From contig NZ_MBES01000065.1 in assembly GCF_001954195.1 (NCBI RefSeq), positions 1 to 64,000 on the forward strand: a stretch of DNA of 64,000 nucleotides, read 5' to 3'. The translations under genes and the position numbers were made by a program. A model generated the notes under the pieces. The model did not search any database. It was not told the origin of the DNA and saw nothing but the letters and a program-made list of their open reading frames with translations. This document shows positions 8,286 to 16,662 of the stretch, in pieces. Position 1 is the first letter of the stretch; each line of letters begins with the position of its first letter. The stretch is from Mycobacterium sp. IS-1264 (GTDB lineage: Bacteria > Actinomycetota > Actinomycetes > Mycobacteriales > Mycobacteriaceae).

Positions 8286-9368
8286 ATGAAAGCCGTCGTG
8301 CTGCGCGAGGTCGGCCAGCCCACCGCGGTGGAGGAACTCTCGCTACGGCCCCTCGGCAAGCAGGAGGTGCGGGTGCAACTGCGCGCCAGCGGCGTCTGCC
8401 ACAGCGACCTGTCGCTGCGCGACGGGTCGATACCGACGCTGCTGCCATCGACGCTCGGACATGAGGGCGCCGGAATCGTCGCTGAGGTCGGCGACGACGT
8501 CACCACCGTGAGCCCGGGTGACCACGTCGTGCTGACGTGGAACGTGCCCTGCCGGGCCTGCCCGTATTGCCTGCGCGGCGAGGCCCAGCTGTGCGCGCAC
8601 GGCTACGACCATGCCTACGGCGATCCGTACGCGGAGAGCGCCGGCGGGCCGGTGTGGCCTGGCATGGGCGTGGGGTCGCTGGCCGAACAGACGCTGCTCC
8701 CGGCGGCGGCGGTGGTGCCGGTCGACGAATCGCTACCGCTCGACCTTGCCGCGCTGCTGGGCTGCGGTGTCACCACCGGAGTCGGCGCGGTGATGCGCAC
8801 GGCGGCCGTGCGGCCGGGGGAGAGCGTGCTCGTGATCGGTTGCGGCGGCGTGGGTTTGGCCGCGATCCAGGGGGCGCGGCTGGCGGGCGCGTCGCCGATC
8901 ATCGCCGCCGATCGCGTCGCCGCCCAACTCCCGGCCGCCGTGGCCAACGGCGCGACCGACACCGTCGACGCGAGTGACGTCGACTTGCCCAAGGCGGTGC
9001 TCGACCTCACCGGCGGCGCCGGGGTCGATCACGGAATCGAGGTGGTCGGCAAGCCCGCCACGATGCGCGCCGCCTACGAGGCCACCCGCCGCGGCGGCCG
9101 GGTCACCCTGGTGGGCGCCGCCGGGATCGCGGAGGAGGTGACGTTTCCCGCGCTGTCATTGATGGCCGACGGCAAGACGATTCAGGGCAGCGTCTACGGC
9201 GCCAGCGATCCGGTGCGCGACATCCCGGTGCTCGCCGAGCTCGCCCGGCGCGGCCGCCTCGACCTCGAGGCGCTGGTGACGCAGCGGATCGGCATTGAGG
9301 ACGTCGAGGCGGCCTTCACCGACATGACCGCCGGGCGCGGGGCGCGCAGCGTCGTCTGCTTCGCCTAA
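8286..9368 (+). CDS. zinc-dependent alcohol dehydrogenase
   Basis: This medium-chain alcohol dehydrogenase of 360 residues has catalytic zinc ligands Cys38 (SGVCHSD) and His59-Glu60 (LGHEGAG). The four structural-zinc cysteines are at 89, 92, 95 and 103 in CRACPYCLRGEAQLC. The Rossmann motif IGCGGVG is present. The start MKAVVLREVG is chosen because it is the usual N-terminus of the family; open sequence before it is unrelated. The second, long loop after Cys103 places it with mycobacterial class III-like or benzyl-alcohol-type enzymes. Its partners are the divergent aldehyde dehydrogenase and the converging ferredoxin-P450 pair, so it probably oxidises the alcohol made by the P450. Confidence 0.92.
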   Translation: MKAVVLREVGQPTAVEELSLRPLGKQEVRVQLRASGVCHSDLSLRDGSIPTLLPSTLGHEGAGIVAEVGDDVTTVSPGDHVVLTWNVPCRACPYCLRGEAQLCAHGYDHAYGDPYAESAGGPVWPGMGVGSLAEQTLLPAAAVVPVDESLPLDLAALLGCGVTTGVGAVMRTAAVRPGESVLVIGCGGVGLAAIQGARLAGASPIIAADRVAAQLPAAVANGATDTVDASDVDLPKAVLDLTGGAGVDHGIEVVGKPATMRAAYEATRRGGRVTLVGAAGIAEEVTFPALSLMADGKTIQGSVYGASDPVRDIPVLAELARRGRLDLEALVTQRIGIEDVEAAFTDMTAGRGARSVVCFA

Positions 9369-9382
9369 ATTCGCCGAAATAA

Positions 9383-9577
9383 TCAGCGAGACAACGTGAT
9401 TGCCTGCTCCGGACAGTTCTGCTCGCCGACCGCGGCCTGCGCTTCGAGTTCACCGGAGACCTCGTCGACGAGCACGACGCAGTGACCCACCTCGTCGGCA
9501 TCGTAGACCTCGGGCGCCAACGTGTAGCAGCGGCCGTGCCCCATGCAGCGCTCGGCGTCAACCGACACGCGGGTCAT
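9383..9577 (-). CDS. 3Fe-4S ferredoxin, P450 redox partner
   Basis: The 64-residue ferredoxin has the mycobacterial-type cluster motif: Cys11, Cys17 and Cys55-Pro. The fourth position is His14 (CMGHGRC) instead of Cys, which leaves three cysteine ligands and so predicts a 3Fe-4S cluster. Such ferredoxins pass electrons to the P450 encoded beside them. Its ATG overlaps the P450 stop codon by 4 nt (ATGA on the minus strand), so the two are made together. No ferredoxin reductase gene is visible nearby, so a reductase from elsewhere must serve it. Confidence 0.93.
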   Translation of the reverse strand: MTRVSVDAERCMGHGRCYTLAPEVYDADEVGHCVVLVDEVSGELEAQAAVGEQNCPEQAITLSR

Positions 9578-10743
9578 GACACCGGGAATACCAGCGGCAG
9601 CGACTCCACCGACCGCAGCGCTGCGGTGTAGGTCAGCTGCGTGCCCGGCTTGATCTCGTAATCCGGGATGCGCCGGTGGAATTCGCGCAGCGCCACCCGC
9701 AGCTCCATGCGGGCCAGGTGCGATCCGAGGCAGCGGTGCGGTCCGCCGCCGAACGCGCGGTGCCGGTTCGGGCTGCGGTTGAAGTCGACGAGTTCGGGGT
9801 CGGGGAATTCGGCAGGGTCGGTGTTGGCCGCACCGAGCAGCGGACTGATCCGTTCGCCCTTGCTGATCGGGCAGCCGCCCACTTCGGTGTCCTGGATGCA
9901 GACGCGGGCCACACCCGGCACCGGGGTCTCCCAGCGCAACAACTCCTCGATGGCGCTGGGCAGGATGTCGGGCTGCTCGACGAGCTGGCGACGGTGGTCG
10001 GGATGGCACGCCAGGTACACGAAAAAGCAGTCGAGCGAGTCGGTCACCGTGTCCAGCCCCGCGATGAGGAAAAGGATGCAGATGTCGAGGAGCTCCTCGC
10101 GCGTTAGCGGTCTACCTTCCACGTTCGCGGCGATCATGGCGGAGAGCACGTCGTCGCGCGGGCTGGCGATGTGGTCGTCGATGGCGCGGTCGAAATAGTC
10201 GTAGATCTGTTGCGCTGTGCCCGCACAGGTGTCGTGGCGGCGGTCGAAGCCTGAGTCGCCCTCGGGCCGGATGATGCCGTCCTTCCACTCCAGGAACTGG
10301 TCGAGGTCCTCCAGCGGCAGGCCGAGCAATTGCAGGAAGACGGTGCAGGGGAGGGGAACGGCGAACTCTTCGTGGAAGTCGCATTCGCCCCGGCCGGCGA
10401 AGCGGTCGATCATCTCGTTGACCAGCTCGCTGACGCGGGGCTCGCGCCGGGCCATTTCTCGCGGGGTGAACAACGGATCGAGGATGCGGCGGTACTTCGC
10501 ATGGTCGGGCGGGTCGATTTGCAGCGGGATCATCGGGCGGACGTTGCCGAGGTCGACGGCGTCCATGTTCGACGAGAACAGCTCGGTGTGCTTGAGCGCC
10601 ATCTCGATGTCGGCCAGGCGGCTGAGAACCACCGCCGTCGGGCCTCGGAACACCGGGGTGGATTCGCGCAACGCCTTGTACATCGGCTGGGGCTCGGCGA
10701 TTCCCATGTACGCCTGATCGACATACCCTTCGGTTTCTGTCAT
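9574..10743 (-). CDS. cytochrome P450
   Basis: This soluble class-I P450 of 389 residues inserts one oxygen atom into a C-H bond of an organic substrate. The I-helix motif LIAGLDTVTDS lies near residue 237, the K-helix ExxR is in the EELLRWETP region, and the haem-ligand loop is FGGGPHRCLG with Cys near 338. I could not assign the CYP family with confidence; the general look is that of mycobacterial CYP143-like or small-molecule-degrading P450s. The ferredoxin follows in the same transcript. Alcohol and aldehyde dehydrogenases sit just beyond, which suggests stepwise oxidation of a hydroxylated carbon to an acid. The upstream region is unusually AT-rich. Confidence 0.93.
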   Translation of the reverse strand: MTETEGYVDQAYMGIAEPQPMYKALRESTPVFRGPTAVVLSRLADIEMALKHTELFSSNMDAVDLGNVRPMIPLQIDPPDHAKYRRILDPLFTPREMARREPRVSELVNEMIDRFAGRGECDFHEEFAVPLPCTVFLQLLGLPLEDLDQFLEWKDGIIRPEGDSGFDRRHDTCAGTAQQIYDYFDRAIDDHIASPRDDVLSAMIAANVEGRPLTREELLDICILFLIAGLDTVTDSLDCFFVYLACHPDHRRQLVEQPDILPSAIEELLRWETPVPGVARVCIQDTEVGGCPISKGERISPLLGAANTDPAEFPDPELVDFNRSPNRHRAFGGGPHRCLGSHLARMELRVALREFHRRIPDYEIKPGTQLTYTAALRSVESLPLVFPVS

Positions 10744-10765
10744 CCGGTCAGCGTGACACCAACGT

Positions 10766-10796
10766 CGCTAATTAGGCAATGATTGAATAAATGGCG
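10766..10796. promoter_or_regulatory. AT-rich site upstream of the P450 gene
   Basis: This A/T-rich stretch in a very G/C-rich setting lies 23-53 bp before the P450 start. It contains the palindrome CTAATTAG and the inverted repeat CAAT-G-ATTG at 10777-10785. It is probably the promoter or operator of the P450-ferredoxin pair. No known regulator motif was recognised, and no regulator gene lies next to it. Confidence 0.35.
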
Positions 10797-10836
10797 TAAT
10801 GGACAAACGCCGCTGGCCAGCAGATTCCGCTGCGGG

Positions 10837-10842
10837 TACCGT
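10837..10842 (+). promoter_or_regulatory. candidate -10 element of rnpB
   Basis: TACCGT fits the mycobacterial TANNNT -10 pattern and lies about 7 nt before the predicted 5' end of the RNase P RNA. A clear -35 element was not found. Confidence 0.35.
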
Positions 10843-10848
10843 GGATCG

Positions 10849-11263
<415 letters not shown>

Positions 11264-11269
11264 TGGGGC

Positions 11270-12814
11270 TCATTCCCGGGCTTTGCGCACCGACTTGGCG
11301 AGCTTGCGTAGCGCGTCGTCGAGCTGCTGGCGGCAACTCTCGGCGAGTTCGGCCTCCTGCTGATAGAGCAGACCGTAGGTGAAGGTGTCCTCGCCGGCGA
11401 CGTGTGCGGCGTTGGCTTGTTGGTTCAGGTGCTCGCGGCTGACCACGCTGTCCTGGTGATCGCCGAGCAGCGTCTGGATGGCCTTGGCCTGCTTGGACAC
11501 CTCGTCGTCGCCGGTGGCCGCCGCGGTGTAGCGAAGTCGCTTGGCGCGCTTGCGGATCCGGTGCAGCGCCTCGTCGCGATGATGCTCGTACTCCTGGTCG
11601 GTCTGATCGACTTGGTCCAGTTCGGCCGCGGCATTGGCCGCCTTTCGCACCTTCTTGTAGGCGCGCTCGATGGTTATCGCATGCGATTCCTCACCGGACG
11701 CGGGCGCCGGGACCTCGGCCACCATCGCATCGAGCGCGTCGAGCAGACGGAAGTATCGCTGCGAGCGCATCGCGATCAACGATCGCCGCAGCCCCGTCTG
11801 ATAGCGGCGGCGGGCGCCCTCGACCAGGCGTTCCCAGATGGGTCCGCGCACCAGCTCCGGCGCCAACCGGTTCAGCTCCTGCTCGTAGCGCTGCCCGAGC
11901 ACCTCGGCGTCGCGCGCCACGCCCAGCAAACCGGCCAACTCGCGCAGTTCGTCGAGGATCCAGGCGCCGTCGGACAACCCGAAGGACTCCGGCGATTCCC
12001 GCAGCAGGCTGCGGATCTTGCGGGTGGTCACACGCATCTGGTGCACGGCGTCGTCGACGTCGGCGCGTACGGCGCGGTCCCACGCCAACAGCTCGTCAAC
12101 CTGTTCGGCCACCGCGCGGTGCACGGGGTCGTCGGGCGGGCGGCTGCCGTTGGCCGGCAACGTCGGGCCCAGCACGCGGGCCAACTTCGAGCCGTGACCG
12201 GCCGGCGCGGCACCCGCGTCGAGCAACCGATTGCTCAGCCGGCTCAACAGCGAGGCGTCGGCGGCCCCGTTCCCGGCGACGAGTTCGAGTTCCCACTCAC
12301 GCCACTCCTGTTCGGCCGGGGCGGAGCCGGCGTCCGCGGCCGCGCCGCCCGACCAGGCGGTGACGTGGTCATTGCTGAACTCCGCCAGCGCGGTGCCGTC
12401 GACGCTGTACAGCAGCTGGCTTTCCCGCTGGGTGGCAATCCGGGCGACCGGCTCGATCGGGCGGTCGCGGACGATCGCGAGCACGACGTCGAGCAACTCG
12501 CTCGGCACGGTGTTGTCGTCCGCCGAGTCGCCCAGCGGCGCCCGGATCTCGGTGCGCGCATCGGGCCCGGCGGGCAGCTTCAGGTGCCAGCCCGCATCGT
12601 GGCCGCCGGTGCGGCGCCGCAGCGTGATCTTGTGGCGCGCCAGGTCGTGCGACGGTGTGTCGAAGTACACCGCATCCAACGATTGGGTCGGCGATCTCTC
12701 GACGTGGGCCACCGCCGCGATGCCCTCAAACGACGGCGACACCGTGGATTCGACGACGTCGAACTTGCGCTCGACCTCCAGATAGCGGGAGGTGTTTTGC
12801 GCTTCTGCAGGCAT
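11270..12814 (-). CDS. CYTH and CHAD domain protein (Rv2226-like)
   Basis: This 514-residue protein has an N-terminal CYTH domain (about 10-205), with the ExExK metal/triphosphate motif as EVERK at residues 13-17. A CHAD domain (about 220-505) follows, with its conserved histidines in helices such as VHQMRVTTRK and HRIRKRAKRLRY. CYTH enzymes act on triphosphates and CHAD domains bind polyphosphate, so a polyphosphate-linked role is likely, though no reaction is proven for this arrangement. The start MPAEAQNTSR is chosen because it gives almost the same length as Rv2226 (513 aa) and drops a non-conserved 25-residue extension. It converges on rnpB and probably follows the glycosidase gene in one transcript. 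Confidence 0.88.
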   Translation of the reverse strand: MPAEAQNTSRYLEVERKFDVVESTVSPSFEGIAAVAHVERSPTQSLDAVYFDTPSHDLARHKITLRRRTGGHDAGWHLKLPAGPDARTEIRAPLGDSADDNTVPSELLDVVLAIVRDRPIEPVARIATQRESQLLYSVDGTALAEFSNDHVTAWSGGAAADAGSAPAEQEWREWELELVAGNGAADASLLSRLSNRLLDAGAAPAGHGSKLARVLGPTLPANGSRPPDDPVHRAVAEQVDELLAWDRAVRADVDDAVHQMRVTTRKIRSLLRESPESFGLSDGAWILDELRELAGLLGVARDAEVLGQRYEQELNRLAPELVRGPIWERLVEGARRRYQTGLRRSLIAMRSQRYFRLLDALDAMVAEVPAPASGEESHAITIERAYKKVRKAANAAAELDQVDQTDQEYEHHRDEALHRIRKRAKRLRYTAAATGDDEVSKQAKAIQTLLGDHQDSVVSREHLNQQANAAHVAGEDTFTYGLLYQQEAELAESCRQQLDDALRKLAKSVRKARE

Positions 12815-12914
12815 TTTCGGCTCCGTTGCGCGTTGCTGCGCTGTCAAAAGGTCGTCGGCGCTCGCGACCGGGCACACACAGATTGCCACACCGCGGTGCC
12901 GCGCTTAAGCAGCC

Positions 12915-14078
12915 CTAAGGGCGCAGGTGCATCGCCAGGCCGTTGAGCTGACGAATCGCTTGGATTTCATCATCCTGAAACGGCCGTCCATCGGGCTGAA
13001 GCAGATCGTGAAACCAGACGTCCGGAAACGCCGTGTATGGGTGATCCCACGAGTCCCACGGGAAGTAGGTCTGAGTCTTCCCCGCGACGAGTCCCCAATT
13101 GATCGCACCAACCTTGTAGCGTTTGGCGATTGGCAGGATCTCCGCAACGGTGCTGCCCAGGGGCCGGGCCAGGTACTCGGTGCACAGGATCGGTCGGTCC
13201 CCCGAGGCGAGATCGTCGATGCGCCTCTCGAAGTCCGCCGGTTCGCCGTAGGAGTGGAACGTGAGTATGTCGGAGTTGTCGAGCTGGATCCGGCTGATGG
13301 CATCGGTACTTCCGGCGTCCGGCCACTCGCCCTGCCAGACGGCACTCGTCAGCGGTTGAGCGGGATTCACCGAACGCGCCCACGCGAAAACCTGCGGAAG
13401 CAAGTCCGCGACCAGCTCCAACTTGTCCGGCCGCTCGACGGACGCATAGTGGCGCGAGGGATTGTCGGGCTCGTTCCACAGGTCCCAACCCAAAACGCGG
13501 TCGTCATTGCGGAATTGGGTCAGCACGCCGGTCACATAGTCGCGCAGCGTATCGAGGTAGCCGCGGTCGCCGAGGCGTTCGGCGCCCGGACTTTGCACCC
13601 AGCCCGAGTTATGGACGCCGGGCGTCGGGGCACGCTGCGGGCCCGCTTTCGGGATCGGGTCCCAGCAAGAGTCGAGCAAGACGAAGAGCGGCTTGATGCC
13701 GTGGTCGGCCGCGAGGGCGACGAACTGGGCCAGGCGGCCTTGGAACCCACGCCGATCCTCGGTCCAAAGCTGGTCGTGCAGGAACACCCGTACGGTGTTG
13801 AATCCCGCGGCGCGGGCCCAGCCCAACTCGAGATAAATGCGCAGGGGGTTGAAGGTGTCGGGCTGGAACATCTCCAGCTGGTTGACGGCGTTCGACGTGA
13901 CGTAGTTAGCGCCGACGAGCCAGCCTTGGGCTCGATACCAGTGGTCGGCGCGGTCGGTCGACCACCGGCTCGAGTCCGGCGGGTCGAGGGGCGGTTGCGC
14001 GGCGGCGCGAGGCGCTCGCGCCAGGGCGGTGCCTCCTGCCAATAGCAGCGGCAACTTCAAGACCGTTCGGCGGTGCAC
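12915..14078 (-). CDS. exported clan GH-A glycoside hydrolase (GH5-like)
   Basis: The 387-residue protein starts with a twin-arginine signal: RRTVLKL, a hydrophobic stretch LLLAGGTALA, then ARAPRAAAQ as a likely cleavage site near residue 28. The mature part is a TIM-barrel glycosidase. The acid/base Glu is in WDLWNEPDN (about 200), the nucleophile Glu in ILCTEYLARP (about 301), and HSYGEP precedes it. This fits cellulases, mannanases and related clan GH-A enzymes; the sugar substrate is not predictable. It stands between panB and the CYTH/CHAD gene, which I recall as adjacent in M. tuberculosis, so it is an accessory insertion here. It could act on the cell's own wall glycans or on host or plant polysaccharide. 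Confidence 0.87.
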   Translation of the reverse strand: MHRRTVLKLPLLLAGGTALARAPRAAAQPPLDPPDSSRWSTDRADHWYRAQGWLVGANYVTSNAVNQLEMFQPDTFNPLRIYLELGWARAAGFNTVRVFLHDQLWTEDRRGFQGRLAQFVALAADHGIKPLFVLLDSCWDPIPKAGPQRAPTPGVHNSGWVQSPGAERLGDRGYLDTLRDYVTGVLTQFRNDDRVLGWDLWNEPDNPSRHYASVERPDKLELVADLLPQVFAWARSVNPAQPLTSAVWQGEWPDAGSTDAISRIQLDNSDILTFHSYGEPADFERRIDDLASGDRPILCTEYLARPLGSTVAEILPIAKRYKVGAINWGLVAGKTQTYFPWDSWDHPYTAFPDVWFHDLLQPDGRPFQDDEIQAIRQLNGLAMHLRP

Positions 14079-14133
14079 GAAGCCACCACGATTGCCGACT
14101 ATATGTTCAACCCCCCGCCCACGGAGTCGCGTT

Positions 14134-14172
14134 TGTATACAGGAGAAATCCTACCACCGTTGTCACACAACG
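14134..14172. promoter_or_regulatory. palindromes upstream of the glycosidase gene
   Basis: Two perfect palindromic elements lie 56-94 bp before the glycosidase start: TGTATACA at 14134-14141 and CGTTGT-CAC-ACAACG at 14158-14172. They could be an operator for a local repressor. The 143-bp gap between the glycosidase start and the panB stop holds nothing else that I recognise. Confidence 0.35.
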
Positions 14173-14222
14173 ATTTTCAGCAGAAGCGCTCCGGGTGGGG
14201 TGACGTGGGCGTCCGCCCGATG

Positions 14223-15080
14223 CTAGAAGCTGTGCTCGTCGGCCGGGAAAACCCCGCCCGCCACTTCCTGGGCGTATTGCGTTGCGGCCCGGCGCAATTC
14301 GGCCCCCACGTCGGCGAACCGCTTGACGAACCGAGCGGTCTTGCCGCCGCTCATCCCGGCCATGTCCTGCCAGACCAGGACCTGCGCGTCGCAGTTGGGG
14401 CCGGCGCCGATTCCGATCGTCGGGATGGTCAGCTTACCGGTGATCTGGGTGGCCAGCTCCGCGGGCACCATCTCCATCACGACGGAGAAGGCTCCGGCTT
14501 CCGCGACGGCGATCGCGTCCGCGATGGTTTGCTCCGCGCCGTCACCGCGGCCCTGCACCCGGAAACCGCCGAGGCTGTTGACGCTTTGCGGGGTGAAGCC
14601 GATGTGCGCCATCACCGGGATGCCCGCCGCGGTCAGGCAGGCGATCTGTTCGGCTACCCGCTCGCCGCCCTCGAGCTTGACGGCGTGCGCGCCGGCCTCC
14701 TTCATGAACCGCGTGGCGGTGGTCAGGGCGGCGTCGGGTCCGGGTTCGTAGCTGCCGAACGGCAGGTCGGCGACGACCAGGGCGTGCTGCGCCCCCCGGA
14801 CGACGCCGCGAACCAGCGGGATCAGTTCGTCGACCGAGACGGGCACGGTGGTGTCGTAGCCGTACACGACGTTGGCGGCGGAATCACCGACAAGCAGAAC
14901 CGGGATGCCGGCCTCGTCGAAGATGCGAGCGGTCGAGTAGTCGTAGGCCGTGAGCATGGCCCACTTGTGGCCCTCGGCCTTCATTTTCTGCAAGTGATGA
15001 GTGCGGATTTTGGCCGGCGGCTTGCCGTCGGTCGCCGAGTTTGCGGATGAGTTTGCACCGTAAACGTTGTGCTCAGACAT
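14223..15080 (-). CDS. panB: 3-methyl-2-oxobutanoate hydroxymethyltransferase
   Basis: PanB (285 residues) makes ketopantoate from 2-oxoisovalerate and methylenetetrahydrofolate, the first committed step to pantothenate and CoA. The metal-binding segment [17 protein letters not shown], the VKLEGG strand, [12 protein letters not shown] and the C-terminal [18 protein letters not shown] are intact. The sequence is nearly the same as Rv2225, differing mainly in the first 20 residues. Two ATG codons are adjacent (15083 and 15080). The AGGGA ribosome site is spaced better for the second, so MSEHNVYG is chosen. It is divergent from the WS/DGAT gene. Confidence 0.97.
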   Translation of the reverse strand: MSEHNVYGANSSANSATDGKPPAKIRTHHLQKMKAEGHKWAMLTAYDYSTARIFDEAGIPVLLVGDSAANVVYGYDTTVPVSVDELIPLVRGVVRGAQHALVVADLPFGSYEPGPDAALTTATRFMKEAGAHAVKLEGGERVAEQIACLTAAGIPVMAHIGFTPQSVNSLGGFRVQGRGDGAEQTIADAIAVAEAGAFSVVMEMVPAELATQITGKLTIPTIGIGAGPNCDAQVLVWQDMAGMSGGKTARFVKRFADVGAELRRAATQYAQEVAGGVFPADEHSF

Positions 15081-15198
15081 CATTGTCCCTGGTAGTGGTC
15101 GGTCGATCCTCGTGGCCCCGCAGGGTCCCCGGGTTCGCTTGACGGTGCCATTGTGCCATCTCGGCTGCGCAATTGCACCGCCTCGGCGGTGTGAGACA

Positions 15199-15204
15199 TA
15201 CCAT
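15199..15204 (+). promoter_or_regulatory. -10 element giving a leaderless WS/DGAT start
   Basis: TACCAT matches TANNNT and lies exactly 7 nt before the ATG at 15212, so transcription is predicted to begin at the start codon. No ribosome site is present. A TTGCAC at 15173-15178 is a loose -35 candidate with a long spacer. Confidence 0.45.
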
Positions 15205-15211
15205 TCAGGCC

Positions 15212-16603
15212 ATGCAGCGGCTCAGCGGACTCGACGCCAGTTTCTTGTACCTGGAGACCCCCTCTCAGCCCATGCATGTTTGCTCGATCGTCGACCTGGA
15301 CACCTCGACGATGCCCGGCGGCTACAGCTTCGACCGGCTGCGCGACGCGCTGTCGCTGCGCCTGAAAGCGATGCCGCAATTCCGCGAAAAGCTCGCCAAC
15401 AGTCCGTTGAACCTCGATCACCCGGTGTGGGTGGACGACGAGAACTTCGACGTCGACCGCCACCTGCACCGGATCGGGCTGCCACCGCCGGGAGGACGCG
15501 ACGAAATGTCGCAAATCTGCGGGCACATCGCGTCGTTGCCGCTGGACCGGCAGCGGCCGCTGTGGGAGATGTGGGTCATCGAGGGCGTGGCGGGCACCGA
15601 CTGCCATCGCGACGGGCGCGTGGCCGTGATGACGAAGGTGCACCATTCCGGAGTCGACGGGGTCACCGGCGCCAACCTGATGTCGCAGCTGTGCGCCACC
15701 GAAGCCGACGCGCCCCCGCCGGACCCGGTGGACGGGGTCGGCAGTGCCAGCGCCTGGCAGATCGCCGCGGGCGGCTTGTACCGCTTCGCCACCCGGCCGT
15801 TGCGTTTGGCCAACGCGGTGCCCGACACGGTGTCGTCGGTCGTCTCGACGCTGCGCAAGGCCCGCCACGGTCAGACGATGGCGCGTCCCTTCGCCGCGCC
15901 GCGGACCGTCTTCAACGCCCGGATCAATGGCCGGCGCAACATCGCTTACGCCACATTGGATCTCGACGACATCAAGAAGGTGAAAAACCGTTTCGACGTC
16001 AAGGTCAACGACGTGGTGTTGGCGTTGGTTTCCGGGGTGCTTCGGCAATACCTGGCCGAGCGCGACGACCTGCCCGAGGCGTCGCTGGTGGCGATGGTGC
16101 CGGTCTCGGTGCACGGCAAGTCCGATCGTCCTGGCCGCAACAAGGTTTCGGGCATGTTCGCCAGTCTGCACACCCAGATCAGCGATCCGGTGCAGCGCCT
16201 GAAGGCCATCGCCGAAGCGAATTCGGTTGCCAAGCAACATAGTTCGGCTATCGGCGCTTCGCTGTTGCAGGATTGGTCGCAGTTCGCGGCGCCCGCGGTG
16301 TTCGGCGTGGCGATGCGGCTCTATGCCAGTTCCCGGCTGACCGAGAGCATGCCGGTGCACAACCTCGTCGTCTCCAACGTGCCGGGTCCGCAGGTTCCGC
16401 TGTACCTGCTCGGCTGTGCCGTCAAGGCGATGTACCCGTTGGGCCCGATCTTTCACAGCTCGGGTCTCAACATCACCGTGATGTCGTTGTGCGGAAATTT
16501 GGACGTCGGGCTGATCTCCTGCCCCGAGTTACTGCCCGACTTGTGGGAGATGGCCGACGAGTTCGCGGTGGGGATGGAAGAGCTGCTCGAGGCCGCCGGC
16601 TAG
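15212..16603 (+). CDS. WS/DGAT family O-acyltransferase
   Basis: This 463-residue wax ester synthase/diacylglycerol acyltransferase makes triacylglycerol or wax ester from acyl-CoA. The catalytic HHxxxDG motif is [12 protein letters not shown] near residues 146-157. The family N-terminus [17 protein letters not shown] and the C-terminal [13 protein letters not shown] and GLNITVMS motifs are present. Mycobacteria have many paralogues (tgs genes), and I cannot say which this is. It lies between panB and hip1, neighbours in H37Rv as I recall them, so it is extra here. Together with the acyltransferase and FadD6-like genes at 2-6 kb it adds storage-lipid capacity. Confidence 0.92.
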   Translation: MQRLSGLDASFLYLETPSQPMHVCSIVDLDTSTMPGGYSFDRLRDALSLRLKAMPQFREKLANSPLNLDHPVWVDDENFDVDRHLHRIGLPPPGGRDEMSQICGHIASLPLDRQRPLWEMWVIEGVAGTDCHRDGRVAVMTKVHHSGVDGVTGANLMSQLCATEADAPPPDPVDGVGSASAWQIAAGGLYRFATRPLRLANAVPDTVSSVVSTLRKARHGQTMARPFAAPRTVFNARINGRRNIAYATLDLDDIKKVKNRFDVKVNDVVLALVSGVLRQYLAERDDLPEASLVAMVPVSVHGKSDRPGRNKVSGMFASLHTQISDPVQRLKAIAEANSVAKQHSSAIGASLLQDWSQFAAPAVFGVAMRLYASSRLTESMPVHNLVVSNVPGPQVPLYLLGCAVKAMYPLGPIFHSSGLNITVMSLCGNLDVGLISCPELLPDLWEMADEFAVGMEELLEAAG

Positions 16604-16662
16604 CGGGCCGACGTCCGGCCGCTGATCAGGCACTCGGTGCTGCTCTGGCAGCATATGTTGGC

